Assembly: GCA_002385265.1 (NCBI GenBank)
Contig: DGDD01000185.1
Span: 1 to 20,759, forward strand
Origin: Chitinophagaceae bacterium UBA3961
Lineage (GTDB): Bacteria > Bacteroidota > Bacteroidia > Chitinophagales > Chitinophagaceae
Length of the DNA stretch: 20,759 bases
Reading direction: 5' to 3'
Part shown: positions 12,516-20,759 of the stretch, one piece after another
How the letters are laid out: every line of letters starts with the position of its first letter
Position numbering within the stretch: position 1 is the stretch's first letter
Notes under the pieces: generated by a model
What the model saw: the letters and a program-made list of their open reading frames with translations, nothing else
Databases searched by the model: none
What the model was told of the DNA's origin: nothing
Made by a program: the position numbers and the translations under genes

Positions 12516-15500
12516 TTGTTTTTGACTAAAGAGATAATAGGATTGTACATACGGTATATGGCCGTGGTATGCCTGCTATGTACTGTTGCGTTACAGTCCA
12601 AAGCAGGTCATTTTCGTGATACCACCGATCCTAAGGGTGTTGATACACTGAAGTTTCCCATTCACGATCGTTTAGGCGATCCGTTTAGTAACCCCGGTAG
12701 AGGGCCCATTGATCTTCGCCGACCCGCAAACATCACCGATTCTATTGTGTACGACCCCACCACTCGTACTTACTATATCATTGAAAAAGTTGGTTCCAAG
12801 TACTATCGCAAACCTACTGCGATGAGTTTTGAAGATTTTCAACGCCTCCAAGCACGGAAAGCTGAGATTGAATATTTTCAGAAAAGAGCGAGTGTGTTGA
12901 GCGACTTGAACCGCAAAAATGCCCGCCCCAAATTAACAGCCTACCCAAGTTTGTTCAATCGCATGTTTGGGGGTGATGCCAATGGATTACCCAAAGTAGA
13001 CATTCGCCCGCAAGGGGATGTGACCATCATTGCAGGTTATCAGGGGCAAAACATCAAGAACCCTGCACTTCCTGAAAGAGCTAGAAGAAACGGGGGATTT
13101 GATTTTGATATGAATGCGAATATCAGCGTACTCGGTAATATTGGCGATAAATTGAAGCTTCCTATCAATTACAATACCCAGGCGAATTTCAATTTTGAGA
13201 ATCAATTAAAGCTTGATTACGCAGGTAAGAATGATGAAATTATCAAACGCATTGAAGCGGGTAACATCAATTTCGCAACCAAGAGTACATTGATACAAGG
13301 TGCACAACAATTGTTTGGTGTGAAAACCCAATTGCAGTTCGGTCGATTGTTTGTAACAGCAGCCTTAGCGAATCAAAGTTCTACCCGCCAAAGTGTGGCC
13401 TTACAAGGCGGTGCCACCAATTCTTATTTTGAATTCAAGGCAGATGATTACGAAGAAAATCGTCACTTCTTATTAGCACAGTATTTCCGTCAGAATTTTA
13501 ATAAGGCCATGAAGGATGTGCCAAAAGTGAATGCACAGGTGCAAATCCTTCGTATGGAAGTTTGGGTAACCAACAGAAACGGATCTACTACCGAAACCAG
13601 AGATGTGGTTGGTTTGATGGACTTGGGTGAACGAAATCCTTATAGCCCTAGCATTACTTCACTAACAAATACGCCCTATCCATACAACGATGCGAACACA
13701 CTTTATCGGAGCATTGTTAACGATCCCGGAAGCAGAAGTTCTTCTCAAATAGTAGGAAAGCTGAATGCACTTGGATTGAAACAGGTGCAAGACTTCGAAA
13801 AGACATTTGCCAGAAAGTTGAATCCTTCAGAGTATTCGTTCAATCCGTTGATCGGATTTTTGAGTTTAAATCAACCCTTGCAAGCAGATGAGGTTTTGGG
13901 GGTAGCTTTTCAATACACCTACAATGGTAAAGTATATACAGTGGGTGAATTTTCACAGGATGTAACGCCTGATACTACTGCGAATACCATTGCTACAGGT
14001 CAACAAAAGGTATTGTTCCTGAAATTATTAAAAGCCACCTCTCAGCGAACCAATTTGCCTTTGTGGGATTTGATGATGAAGAACGTTTATTCATTGAAGA
14101 CCAAAGATGGAGGGATTCTTACCAATATTCAATCGGCAGATTTCAAACTGAACGTGCTTTATGAACAACCTAGTTTAGGACAAAAGCGCTATTTACCGGA
14201 AGGTGATAAGACCGGTGTTCCTTTAATCAATGTATTGAATTTGGATCGATTGAATACAAGGAATGATCCATTGCCCGATGGAGTGTTTGACTATTTGGAA
14301 GGATACACCGTGCAATCGCAACAAGCTAGAATCATCTTCCCTTTCCTGGAACCTTTTGGGCGGGATTTGGATTCAGTAGCGTTTAAGAACAGTCCTCAGT
14401 CGCTGAAAGATAAATATGTGTACTATCCATTGTACGATACCATTAAGGAGATCGCTAAAACCTTCGCCAATTTGGATCGATACATTATTAGTGGGTATGC
14501 GAAAGGAAGTGCGTCTTCTGAGATTTCGTTGGGTGCTTTTAATGTGCCACAAGGGTCAGTTACTGTAACTGCGGGTGGACAAGTATTAAAGGAAAACGTA
14601 GACTATACCATTGATTATAATTTAGGAACTGTTCGAATCATCAATAGCGCTATACTAAGTTCAGGTGTTCCTATTAATGTGAGTTTTGAAAACAATGCCG
14701 GTTTTGGTATTCAGCAACGAAACTTCATGGGATTGCGGTTAGACTACAACGCCATCACTTCCGCTACTCGCAACTTAACCATTGGTGGTACGATTGAGCG
14801 TTTGGGCGAACGTCCTTTCTTTACAAAAACCAATTACAATGAGGATCCGATTCGCAACACCATGTACGGATTGGATTTCAATTACAATACACAAGCACCG
14901 CGCATTACTCGGTTACTTGATAAATTGCCGTTCTACTCTACAAGAGAGATGAGTACGGTTACCGCTTTTGGAGAAGTAGCCATGCTGAAGCCCGGTCACC
15001 CACCTCAAATTGGAAAAGGCAGTAGTGGATTGATTTTTATTGATGATTTTGAGGGAAGTAGAAACTCTATTGATCTTCGTTTCCCATTGGTGTATTGGGG
15101 ATTGGCCAGTACGCCGCAAAACAATGGCTTGTTTCCAGAATCAGCTTTGAAAGATTCTTTGGATTATGGGTTCAACCGTGCTAAAATTGCTTGGTATAAT
15201 ATTGAACCTGTATTGCAAGATAGAAGAAATGCTAATAATCCTGTACGCACATACGAGAACTTCTTAGATCCACGTGTACGATCTGTAAACGTAACTCAAA
15301 TTTATCCGAATAGAACTCCTGACTTTGGTCAAGCACAGTTAGTAACCTTTGACTTGGCTTATTACCCAACTGATAAAGGCCCGTACAATTTTGATTCTCG
15401 TATTGGCAGTGTTACTCCTGATGGAAAACTTCTAAATCCCAAAACCAGATGGGGAGGGATTATGCGTGGTATTGATCAGGTTGACTTTGAAACAGGTAAC

Positions 15501-18500
15501 GTAGAGTACATTGAGTTTTGGGTACAAGATCCGTTCCTGATGAACCCAAGCAGCAGCGGTGGTCAATTGTATTTTAACTTGGGTAATATTTCAGAGGATA
15601 TTTTAAGAGATGGTAAACGCTTTTTTGAGAATGGAATAAGTGGTGCTAATACAAGGGCTGCTGAAGATTCCACCGGAGTATGGGGAAAAGTGCCTGCCAA
15701 TCCGTTGCAAGTAACACAAGCATTCAGTAATGATCCTGCAGATCGTCCTTTGCAAGATGCCGGACTAGACGGGTTGACAAATGAAGCGGAGTTAAGAAAA
15801 TTCAAATCCTATTTGGACAAATTGGCTGCCAATTTTGGGGTTAACTCCAATATTTACAAAAGAGCGGCTGAGGATCCGGCTAATGATGATTTTAAGAATT
15901 ATCGTGATGCAACTTATGATCAAAGTCAAACTAAGATATTAGGTAGATACAAAGATATTAATAGCCCACAAGGCAACTCGCCCGTAGCTACAGCCAATCA
16001 ACAATTTGTAAGTGCCTTTACATTGTATCCTGATCAAGAAGAATTCAATAGGGACAATACGCTAAACGAATTAGAAGAGTATTTCCAGTATAAAATTGAG
16101 ATGCAACCCAACTCAAGTCCTTTGATGCAGGTTGGTACCAACTTTATTACTGACAAGAGAGAATTTACACCAAGCGGTGGTAGTTTGGAAAGATGGTATT
16201 TGTTTAGAGTACCCATCAAACAATACGAGAAAAAAGTGGGTGATATTCCCGATTTCAAGTCCATTCGATTTATCCGTATGTTTTTGAGCGGTTTCGAAGA
16301 TTCAGTGGTGATGCGTTTTGCAAAACTAGAACTCGTTCGAAACAACTGGCGGAAGTTCAACTATGAGTTGGATACTGCCGGTCAATACATTTCTATTCCA
16401 ACCAACTCAACAACCAGTTTCAATCAGTTAGCAGTTAACATTGAAGAGAACAGCAGCCGCAACCCTATTGTTTATAAAACACCTCCGGGGGTTGTTCGTC
16501 AGCAACAGTTGAGTAATAATAACGTGAACGTGTTGTTGAATGAGCAAAGCTTGAGCATGCAGATTTGTGATTTAAAGCAAACTGAAGTACGTGGGGTGTT
16601 CAAAAATATGAACCTGGATTTGCGTCAGTATTCAAAGATGCAGATGTATTGGCATGCGGAGTCTAAGAACTCCAGTACCGACATTAAGAATGGTGACATG
16701 TATGCTGTGATGCGATTGGGAAATGATTTGATCAACAACTACTATGAAATTCGGATTCCTCTTACAGTTACGCCATGGAATACATCGGATGCAAACTTAA
16801 TTTGGCCTGCTGCCAACGAGATCGATATTGATCTTTCCGTTTTAACATCTATTAAAACCAAGCGTAATAGTTCAGCGAATCCTTCTATTTACTATCGAGA
16901 GGTGGAGGCTAGTGGCCGTGAGATTGCTATTTATGGAAATCCAAACCTTGGCGAAGTTCGCGTATCTTTCTTAGGGGTTGAAAATAGAAAGCGCGAGTCT
17001 GTTTGTACAGAAGTATGGGTGAATGAGTTGCGCTTGAGTGGATTGAATGAATCGCCCGGTTGGGCTGCATTGGGCAGAGTTGATATTAAATTGGCTGATT
17101 TAGGTACCCTGTATATTTCAGGAAGTGCACACAGTGCCGGATGGGGTACCATTGATCAACGTGTGAATCAACGTTCAAGAGAGAATTACAACCAATTTGA
17201 TGTTGCTACGAATTTAGAATTAGGCAAATTGGTTCCAAAAGAAGCTGGGATGTCAATTCCTATGTATGCCAGCGTTCAGAGAACCATGTCGTCTCCTCAA
17301 TACGATCCTTATGATTTGGATCTGAAGTTGAAAGATAAGATCAATGGCGCGCCAAGTTCGCAACGCGATTCAATTCGCAATGATGCGGTAGATGTGAAGA
17401 CGATCAAGACCGTGAGCTTTACCAATGTGAAGAAGAATAATACGAATGGCAAGAAACAACAGATTTGGAGCGTCGAGAATATTGACGTTAGTTACACGTA
17501 TTATAAAGAGGAGCAGCATAATCCGCTGATAGAAAGTAATGAAGTAATTCGTCATAGAGCCGGTATTGGATACAACTATACATCGAATCCCAAATTCTGG
17601 GAGCCTACCAAAAAATTGTTCAAGTCGAACAGTCCTTGGTTGAGTTTGATCCGCGACTTGAATTTCAATCCCAATCCATCCTTGTTAGGATTTAGGGCCG
17701 ATATGAACCGTCAGTTCGGAACCTACCGTCCTCGAAATGTGGGTGGTCCGAAAGGTGGATTGCCGGAGACTTACGACAAATACTTCACTTTTGATCGAGT
17801 ATACAATTTGCGTTGGGATCTAACCAAGAGCATCAACGTAGATTATACATCTACTAATAAGGCTTGGGTAGATGAAGATACCGGTAGACTAGACAAAGCA
17901 GAAAAGAAGAACATGTGGAGCAATTTCTGGAAAGGAGGAAGAACGATACTTTTCAACCAGAATGCAACTTTAAGCTATACTTTCCCAACATCAAAAGTCC
18001 CAATGTTGGATTGGACCTCTATTCGTGCAAGTTATAATGCCACCATGACTTGGACTGGGGCTTCTTTAATTGCTAGAGAATATGGCAATACTCTTGGTAA
18101 TACACAGGCTAAAACCTTGAATGGTGAGTTTGATTTCAATAGATTGTATTCCAAGTCTCGCTGGTTAAGAGCCCTTGATGCCGATGCGCCGCCTCCAACG
18201 GGTGATAAGCCAAAATCGGATACAGCCAAAAAACGCAAACGTGATCCCAATGAACCGATTGAACTGAGCACTGCAGTGAAAATTGTTGGTCGATTCATTA
18301 CTTCCATTAAACGGGTAACGGTAAACTATTCAGAGAATGCTGCAACCACTATCTATGGATATACTGATAGTACAAGAGCATTGGGTATGAACTTTAAATC
18401 GAATGCACCCGGATTTGGATTCGCTTTTGGCCAGCAGCCTGATAGTAACTTTATCAATAACCTCGCTTCAAGAGGACTATTGACAGGGGACCCTAATTTC

Positions 18501-19700
18501 AACTTCCTGAATAGACAAGATTATAGTCAGAAGTTGACCATAAATGCTCAATTGATTCCTTTCAGAGATTTTACGATTGATTTGAATTTGGAAAAATCAT
18601 TCGGTAAGAGTTATTCTGAATTGTATAAAGATACATTAGGTTATAGCGGTAAGTTTTCTCGATTGAGCCCTTATGCAGGTGGTAGCTTTAGTGTTACCTT
18701 TATATCTTTTCAAACCTTGTTCCGCAAAACAGGTACCAATGAAGTGTCACAAACCTTTAAGGAGTTTGAAGCAAATCGTTCGATCATTGCTCAACGATTG
18801 GCTTTGTTGAATAAATATTCCCAAGACGCATTCGGTAATCCTATTTCCACGGGCGATGGTTATTATAAAGGCTATGGAAAATACTCTCAAGATGTAATAT
18901 TGCCGGCGTTTATTTCTGCTTATACCAAGAAGGATCCAAAATCTGTTGCCTTGGTAGAACAGTCGAATCCAAATACGAAGAGCAATCCTTTCAAAGGATA
19001 TTTGCCGCTTCCAAACTGGAGAATCACTTATAATGGCTTGACACGTATTCCGGGTATGGAACGCATTTTTAGTAATTTCTCTGTTTCTCATGGATACAAC
19101 AGTACCCTGAGTATGAATAGCTTTAATTCTTCATTGTTGTTTGAAGATCCATTGAGAATTGGCTATCCGAGCTTTATTGATACATTGACAGGCAACTATA
19201 TTCCATTCTTCTTAGTGCCAAACGTAACCATTAGCGAGCGTTTTGAGCCTTTGATAGACGTTGACATGCAGTTTACCAATCAGGTTACTGCACGTGTTGA
19301 ATACAAGAAGTCAAGAACGCTGAGTTTAAGTATGATCGATTTCCAATTAAGTGAAAACGTTTCCACAGAAATTGGAGTTGGAGCAGGTTGGAGAAAGAGA
19401 GGCCTGTTCAGTTTCATTAAATGGAAAGGTAAGCCATTAGACAACGATGCATCCTTCCGATTAGACTTTAGTGTCCGAGATGATGCTACCGCCAATAGCC
19501 GACTGGATCAAACTACTTCATTACCAACCTCAGGTCAAAAAGTAGTATTTATTAACCCGTCAGTTGACTATGTAATCAGCAATCGTGTTAGTATCAAACT
19601 CTATTTTGAACAAAGAAGAGTAGAGCCGAAAATTTCTACTGCACCTCCTATTACCAACACAAAAGGCGGCGTTCAGATACGAATAAGCTTAGCACAATAG
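12516..19700 (+). CDS. sprA: SprA, type IX secretion system outer-membrane translocon / gliding motility protein
   Basis: Very large outer-membrane beta-barrel that forms the protein-conducting channel of the type IX secretion system (36 strands in the F. johnsoniae protein) and is needed for gliding and adhesin export. About 2394 aa, matching the family. The N-terminus is a Sec signal: Lys5 and Arg13, core 'MAVVCLLCTVAL', probable cut after 'QSKA' (about 30). SprA features: 'PINYNTQANFNFENQLKLDYAG' region (about 218-240), 'DGVFDYLEGYT' (about 588) with 'RIIFPFLEPFG', a second similar domain near 780-850 ('YGLDFNYNTQAP', 'FIDDFEGSRNSIDLR'), many amphipathic strands, and the ending 'KGGVQIRISLAQ'. 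A basic, low-complexity insert 'KPKSDTAKKRKRDPNEP' lies near 1896-1912. The start is uncertain: TTG at 12516 has AGGGA upstream and keeps the charged n-region, TTG at 12543 is possible, and ATG at 12558 would leave no charged n-region. The frame is intact. Confidence 0.95.
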   Translation: MFLTKEIIGLYIRYMAVVCLLCTVALQSKAGHFRDTTDPKGVDTLKFPIHDRLGDPFSNPGRGPIDLRRPANITDSIVYDPTTRTYYIIEKVGSKYYRKPTAMSFEDFQRLQARKAEIEYFQKRASVLSDLNRKNARPKLTAYPSLFNRMFGGDANGLPKVDIRPQGDVTIIAGYQGQNIKNPALPERARRNGGFDFDMNANISVLGNIGDKLKLPINYNTQANFNFENQLKLDYAGKNDEIIKRIEAGNINFATKSTLIQGAQQLFGVKTQLQFGRLFVTAALANQSSTRQSVALQGGATNSYFEFKADDYEENRHFLLAQYFRQNFNKAMKDVPKVNAQVQILRMEVWVTNRNGSTTETRDVVGLMDLGERNPYSPSITSLTNTPYPYNDANTLYRSIVNDPGSRSSSQIVGKLNALGLKQVQDFEKTFARKLNPSEYSFNPLIGFLSLNQPLQADEVLGVAFQYTYNGKVYTVGEFSQDVTPDTTANTIATGQQKVLFLKLLKATSQRTNLPLWDLMMKNVYSLKTKDGGILTNIQSADFKLNVLYEQPSLGQKRYLPEGDKTGVPLINVLNLDRLNTRNDPLPDGVFDYLEGYTVQSQQARIIFPFLEPFGRDLDSVAFKNSPQSLKDKYVYYPLYDTIKEIAKTFANLDRYIISGYAKGSASSEISLGAFNVPQGSVTVTAGGQVLKENVDYTIDYNLGTVRIINSAILSSGVPINVSFENNAGFGIQQRNFMGLRLDYNAITSATRNLTIGGTIERLGERPFFTKTNYNEDPIRNTMYGLDFNYNTQAPRITRLLDKLPFYSTREMSTVTAFGEVAMLKPGHPPQIGKGSSGLIFIDDFEGSRNSIDLRFPLVYWGLASTPQNNGLFPESALKDSLDYGFNRAKIAWYNIEPVLQDRRNANNPVRTYENFLDPRVRSVNVTQIYPNRTPDFGQAQLVTFDLAYYPTDKGPYNFDSRIGSVTPDGKLLNPKTRWGGIMRGIDQVDFETGNVEYIEFWVQDPFLMNPSSSGGQLYFNLGNISEDILRDGKRFFENGISGANTRAAEDSTGVWGKVPANPLQVTQAFSNDPADRPLQDAGLDGLTNEAELRKFKSYLDKLAANFGVNSNIYKRAAEDPANDDFKNYRDATYDQSQTKILGRYKDINSPQGNSPVATANQQFVSAFTLYPDQEEFNRDNTLNELEEYFQYKIEMQPNSSPLMQVGTNFITDKREFTPSGGSLERWYLFRVPIKQYEKKVGDIPDFKSIRFIRMFLSGFEDSVVMRFAKLELVRNNWRKFNYELDTAGQYISIPTNSTTSFNQLAVNIEENSSRNPIVYKTPPGVVRQQQLSNNNVNVLLNEQSLSMQICDLKQTEVRGVFKNMNLDLRQYSKMQMYWHAESKNSSTDIKNGDMYAVMRLGNDLINNYYEIRIPLTVTPWNTSDANLIWPAANEIDIDLSVLTSIKTKRNSSANPSIYYREVEASGREIAIYGNPNLGEVRVSFLGVENRKRESVCTEVWVNELRLSGLNESPGWAALGRVDIKLADLGTLYISGSAHSAGWGTIDQRVNQRSRENYNQFDVATNLELGKLVPKEAGMSIPMYASVQRTMSSPQYDPYDLDLKLKDKINGAPSSQRDSIRNDAVDVKTIKTVSFTNVKKNNTNGKKQQIWSVENIDVSYTYYKEEQHNPLIESNEVIRHRAGIGYNYTSNPKFWEPTKKLFKSNSPWLSLIRDLNFNPNPSLLGFRADMNRQFGTYRPRNVGGPKGGLPETYDKYFTFDRVYNLRWDLTKSINVDYTSTNKAWVDEDTGRLDKAEKKNMWSNFWKGGRTILFNQNATLSYTFPTSKVPMLDWTSIRASYNATMTWTGASLIAREYGNTLGNTQAKTLNGEFDFNRLYSKSRWLRALDADAPPPTGDKPKSDTAKKRKRDPNEPIELSTAVKIVGRFITSIKRVTVNYSENAATTIYGYTDSTRALGMNFKSNAPGFGFAFGQQPDSNFINNLASRGLLTGDPNFNFLNRQDYSQKLTINAQLIPFRDFTIDLNLEKSFGKSYSELYKDTLGYSGKFSRLSPYAGGSFSVTFISFQTLFRKTGTNEVSQTFKEFEANRSIIAQRLALLNKYSQDAFGNPISTGDGYYKGYGKYSQDVILPAFISAYTKKDPKSVALVEQSNPNTKSNPFKGYLPLPNWRITYNGLTRIPGMERIFSNFSVSHGYNSTLSMNSFNSSLLFEDPLRIGYPSFIDTLTGNYIPFFLVPNVTISERFEPLIDVDMQFTNQVTARVEYKKSRTLSLSMIDFQLSENVSTEIGVGAGWRKRGLFSFIKWKGKPLDNDASFRLDFSVRDDATANSRLDQTTSLPTSGQKVVFINPSVDYVISNRVSIKLYFEQRRVEPKISTAPPITNTKGGVQIRISLAQ

Positions 19701-19983
19701 TAAAAACGACAAGGAGCTTGGTATGGGTGAAAAGTTCTTGAGTTGTGAGTTGTTAAGTTATTCATTAATCGGAAGCATATGTTTTGCGATGTTTGCATCT
19801 TTGATAACAAGTGGGGCAAGCCTCAATTGGTGCTTGATGCATTGAAACTAAGAGAAAGGCGCAAATTGGGAATCAGTATAAGTGAAATCGCGGATCGATT
19901 CAATTAGAATTGTTTTCTCTGAAGACAATTGAAAGTGATTTCAAGGTAAATTATTCTACGACCGCTTGGGTTTGTAAGGCTGC
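19701..19983. other. Intergenic region after sprA
   Basis: Between sprA (+) and the secreted protein gene (-), 283 bases. It holds the possible 42-aa ORF at 19779-19907 and a hairpin at 19908-19930 (AATTGTTTTC / GAAGACAATT with one G-T pair, 3-base loop). The hairpin has no T-run, so termination for sprA is not clear. Nothing else recognised. Confidence 0.5.
19779..19907 (+). CDS. Possible small ORF, 42 aa, unknown
   Basis: ATG at 19779 preceded by GGAAG, stop TAG at 19905. The product has a Cys-x-x-Cys near the start (MFCDVCIF) and a charged helix-rich tail ending 'KLGISISEIADRFN', which looks like part of a helix-turn-helix. An in-frame stop upstream (19746-19748) excludes a simple extension. 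It may be a real small protein, a remnant of a larger gene, or chance. No family recognised. Confidence 0.3.
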   Translation: MFCDVCIFDNKWGKPQLVLDALKLRERRKLGISISEIADRFN

Positions 19984-20469
19984 TTACTGTTGAACTGTTT
20001 TCTTCAACAACATTACATAACCACAAAGTTTTTTCTTGTTCTTATTAACCTGTACAGGTTTGATCATGTGGTATTCGGAGAATTTAGGAACGTAGGAATA
20101 GCTAATTACATTACCGTCAACATCGCCCCACATGTTCTTTTTGTAAACCACTTGCTTTTCATTCCAATCATACATTCTTACTTCATACAAACGAGAAGTG
20201 GGATCTCCAATAAATACAAATTGATACAAGGTTCCTTCTGTCATTGGTAAAATGATGGGCATTTCGTATTCGCTTTCCATGGTCATGGAAGCTTCTCTTA
20301 AAACAATATAACCTTGCGCGCTGTAAGCTTTTTTGATGCTATCGATGGTGGAAGAATAAGAAGCGATATCGCAACCTTGTTGGCGTAAGTGATCGGTTTG
20401 ACCTATGACAGTGCCGGCTACAAATTGTAAGCAGGTGACAATCAGGGCTAAACACAAGGTCTTTCGCAT
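19984..20469 (-). CDS. Secreted protein of unknown function
   Basis: 161 aa. The N-terminus MRKTLCLALIVTCLQFVAGTVIGQ is a clear Sec signal (two basic residues, then a hydrophobic core), cut probably near residues 22-25; no lipobox at the right place. The mature part has Cys33 and Cys148, which could form a disulfide, and alternating hydrophobic strands ('TLYQFVFIGD', 'RLYEVRMYDWNEKQVVYKKN'), suggesting a small beta-rich periplasmic or surface protein. The C-terminus is lysine-rich ('VNKNKKKLCGYVMLLKK'). No type IX sorting domain is visible. It lies downstream of the SDR gene on the same strand (105-base gap) and converges with sprA. Not recognised as a named family. Confidence 0.75.
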   Translation of the reverse strand: MRKTLCLALIVTCLQFVAGTVIGQTDHLRQQGCDIASYSSTIDSIKKAYSAQGYIVLREASMTMESEYEMPIILPMTEGTLYQFVFIGDPTSRLYEVRMYDWNEKQVVYKKNMWGDVDGNVISYSYVPKFSEYHMIKPVQVNKNKKKLCGYVMLLKKTVQQ

Positions 20470-20574
20470 ACGTGGGTTTTTTCGGATATCGGGATTAAAA
20501 ACGTTCGACTGCTAATATATGCAATTGACCTGTAAGTTCAAATACTTGATTGTCAAATAACTTAAATCTTAATA

Positions 20575-20759
20575 TTAGGCACCTTTATAGGTATAGAATG
20601 AATTTGCCTGAGCTAAGGAGGTTACTACTAAATCGTTGATACACAGATGGCTAGGCAGGGAGCTGCAATAGAGCGCAATTTTGGCGATATCGTCGGCGGT
20701 CATTGCTTGGTATCCTTCGTACACTTTAGCGGCTTGTTTGGCATCTCCTTTTAATCGAA
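20575..20759 (-). CDS. SDR-family NAD(P)-dependent oxidoreductase, C-terminal part only
   Basis: The last 60 or so residues of a gene whose start lies beyond the window edge. The readable part, 'RLKGDAKQAAKVYEGYQAMTADDIAKIALYC..' to '..CINDLVVTSLAQANSFYTYKGA' and stop TAA, matches the C-terminus of short-chain dehydrogenases of the YdfG / 3-hydroxy acid dehydrogenase group. In these, 'VYEGYxxLTAEDIA' and 'HVxINDLVxxPxxQA' are characteristic. The catalytic Ser-Tyr-Lys and Rossmann motifs are outside. Substrate unknown. Confidence 0.85.
   Translation of the reverse strand, partial: RLKGDAKQAAKVYEGYQAMTADDIAKIALYCSSLPSHLCINDLVVTSLAQANSFYTYKGA

Noticed and set aside
12987..19495. Minus-strand open frames inside sprA (e.g. 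14913-15119, 16034-16360, 18032-18307)
   Set aside because: Shadows of a long, intact coding frame; no motifs or start signals.

Overview
The window looks like a chromosomal segment of a Bacteroidota bacterium, probably of the Chitinophagaceae type. This is inferred from a full-length sprA (the gliding / type IX secretion translocon, specific to this phylum) directly after ruvA, from two genes of the futalosine menaquinone pathway, from weak or absent Shine-Dalgarno sequences, and from AT-rich promoter elements close to the Bacteroidota TAnnTTTG form. Both ends of the window cut genes: a photolyase on the left and a short-chain dehydrogenase on the right.

Left part (1-4967): a 5'-truncated photolyase (+) converges on mqnD and mqnB (-), which encode two steps of menaquinone synthesis and overlap by 4 bases. 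A promoter-bearing gap follows, then a + strand pteridine pair: a PTPS/QueD-family enzyme and folE (GTP cyclohydrolase I). A terminator and a compact promoter separate this pair from fabD (malonyl-CoA:ACP transacylase), which ends at a classic GAAA-tetraloop terminator.

Accessory part (5005-6685): between the convergent fabD and GNAT genes, with a terminator on each side, lies about 1.1 kb of non-coding DNA holding thirteen GACCCC/GGGGTC palindromes, arranged in pairs and in tandemly duplicated larger units (offsets of 368 and 177 bases). Directly next to it is a 159-aa HUH/tyrosine transposase of the IS200 / REP-associated (RAYT-like) type. The array and the transposase look like one REP/BIME-like system. 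This is the most interesting part of the window.

Middle part (6742-10740): a minus-strand run of three genes, a cystathionine/methionine-gamma-lyase-type PLP enzyme, then a D-aminoacylase-like lipoprotein, then an SSAT-like N-acetyltransferase, ends at a perfect 19-bp hairpin terminator. The set suggests scavenging or detoxifying of amino acids. Divergent from it is a DinB-family gene that shares a bidirectional terminator with fabH.

Right part (10751-20759): fabH (-) is divergent from ruvA (+), which is followed after 43 bases by the 7.2-kb sprA. Then come a gap with one possible 42-aa ORF, a secreted protein of unknown function (-), and the 3' end of an SDR-family dehydrogenase (-).
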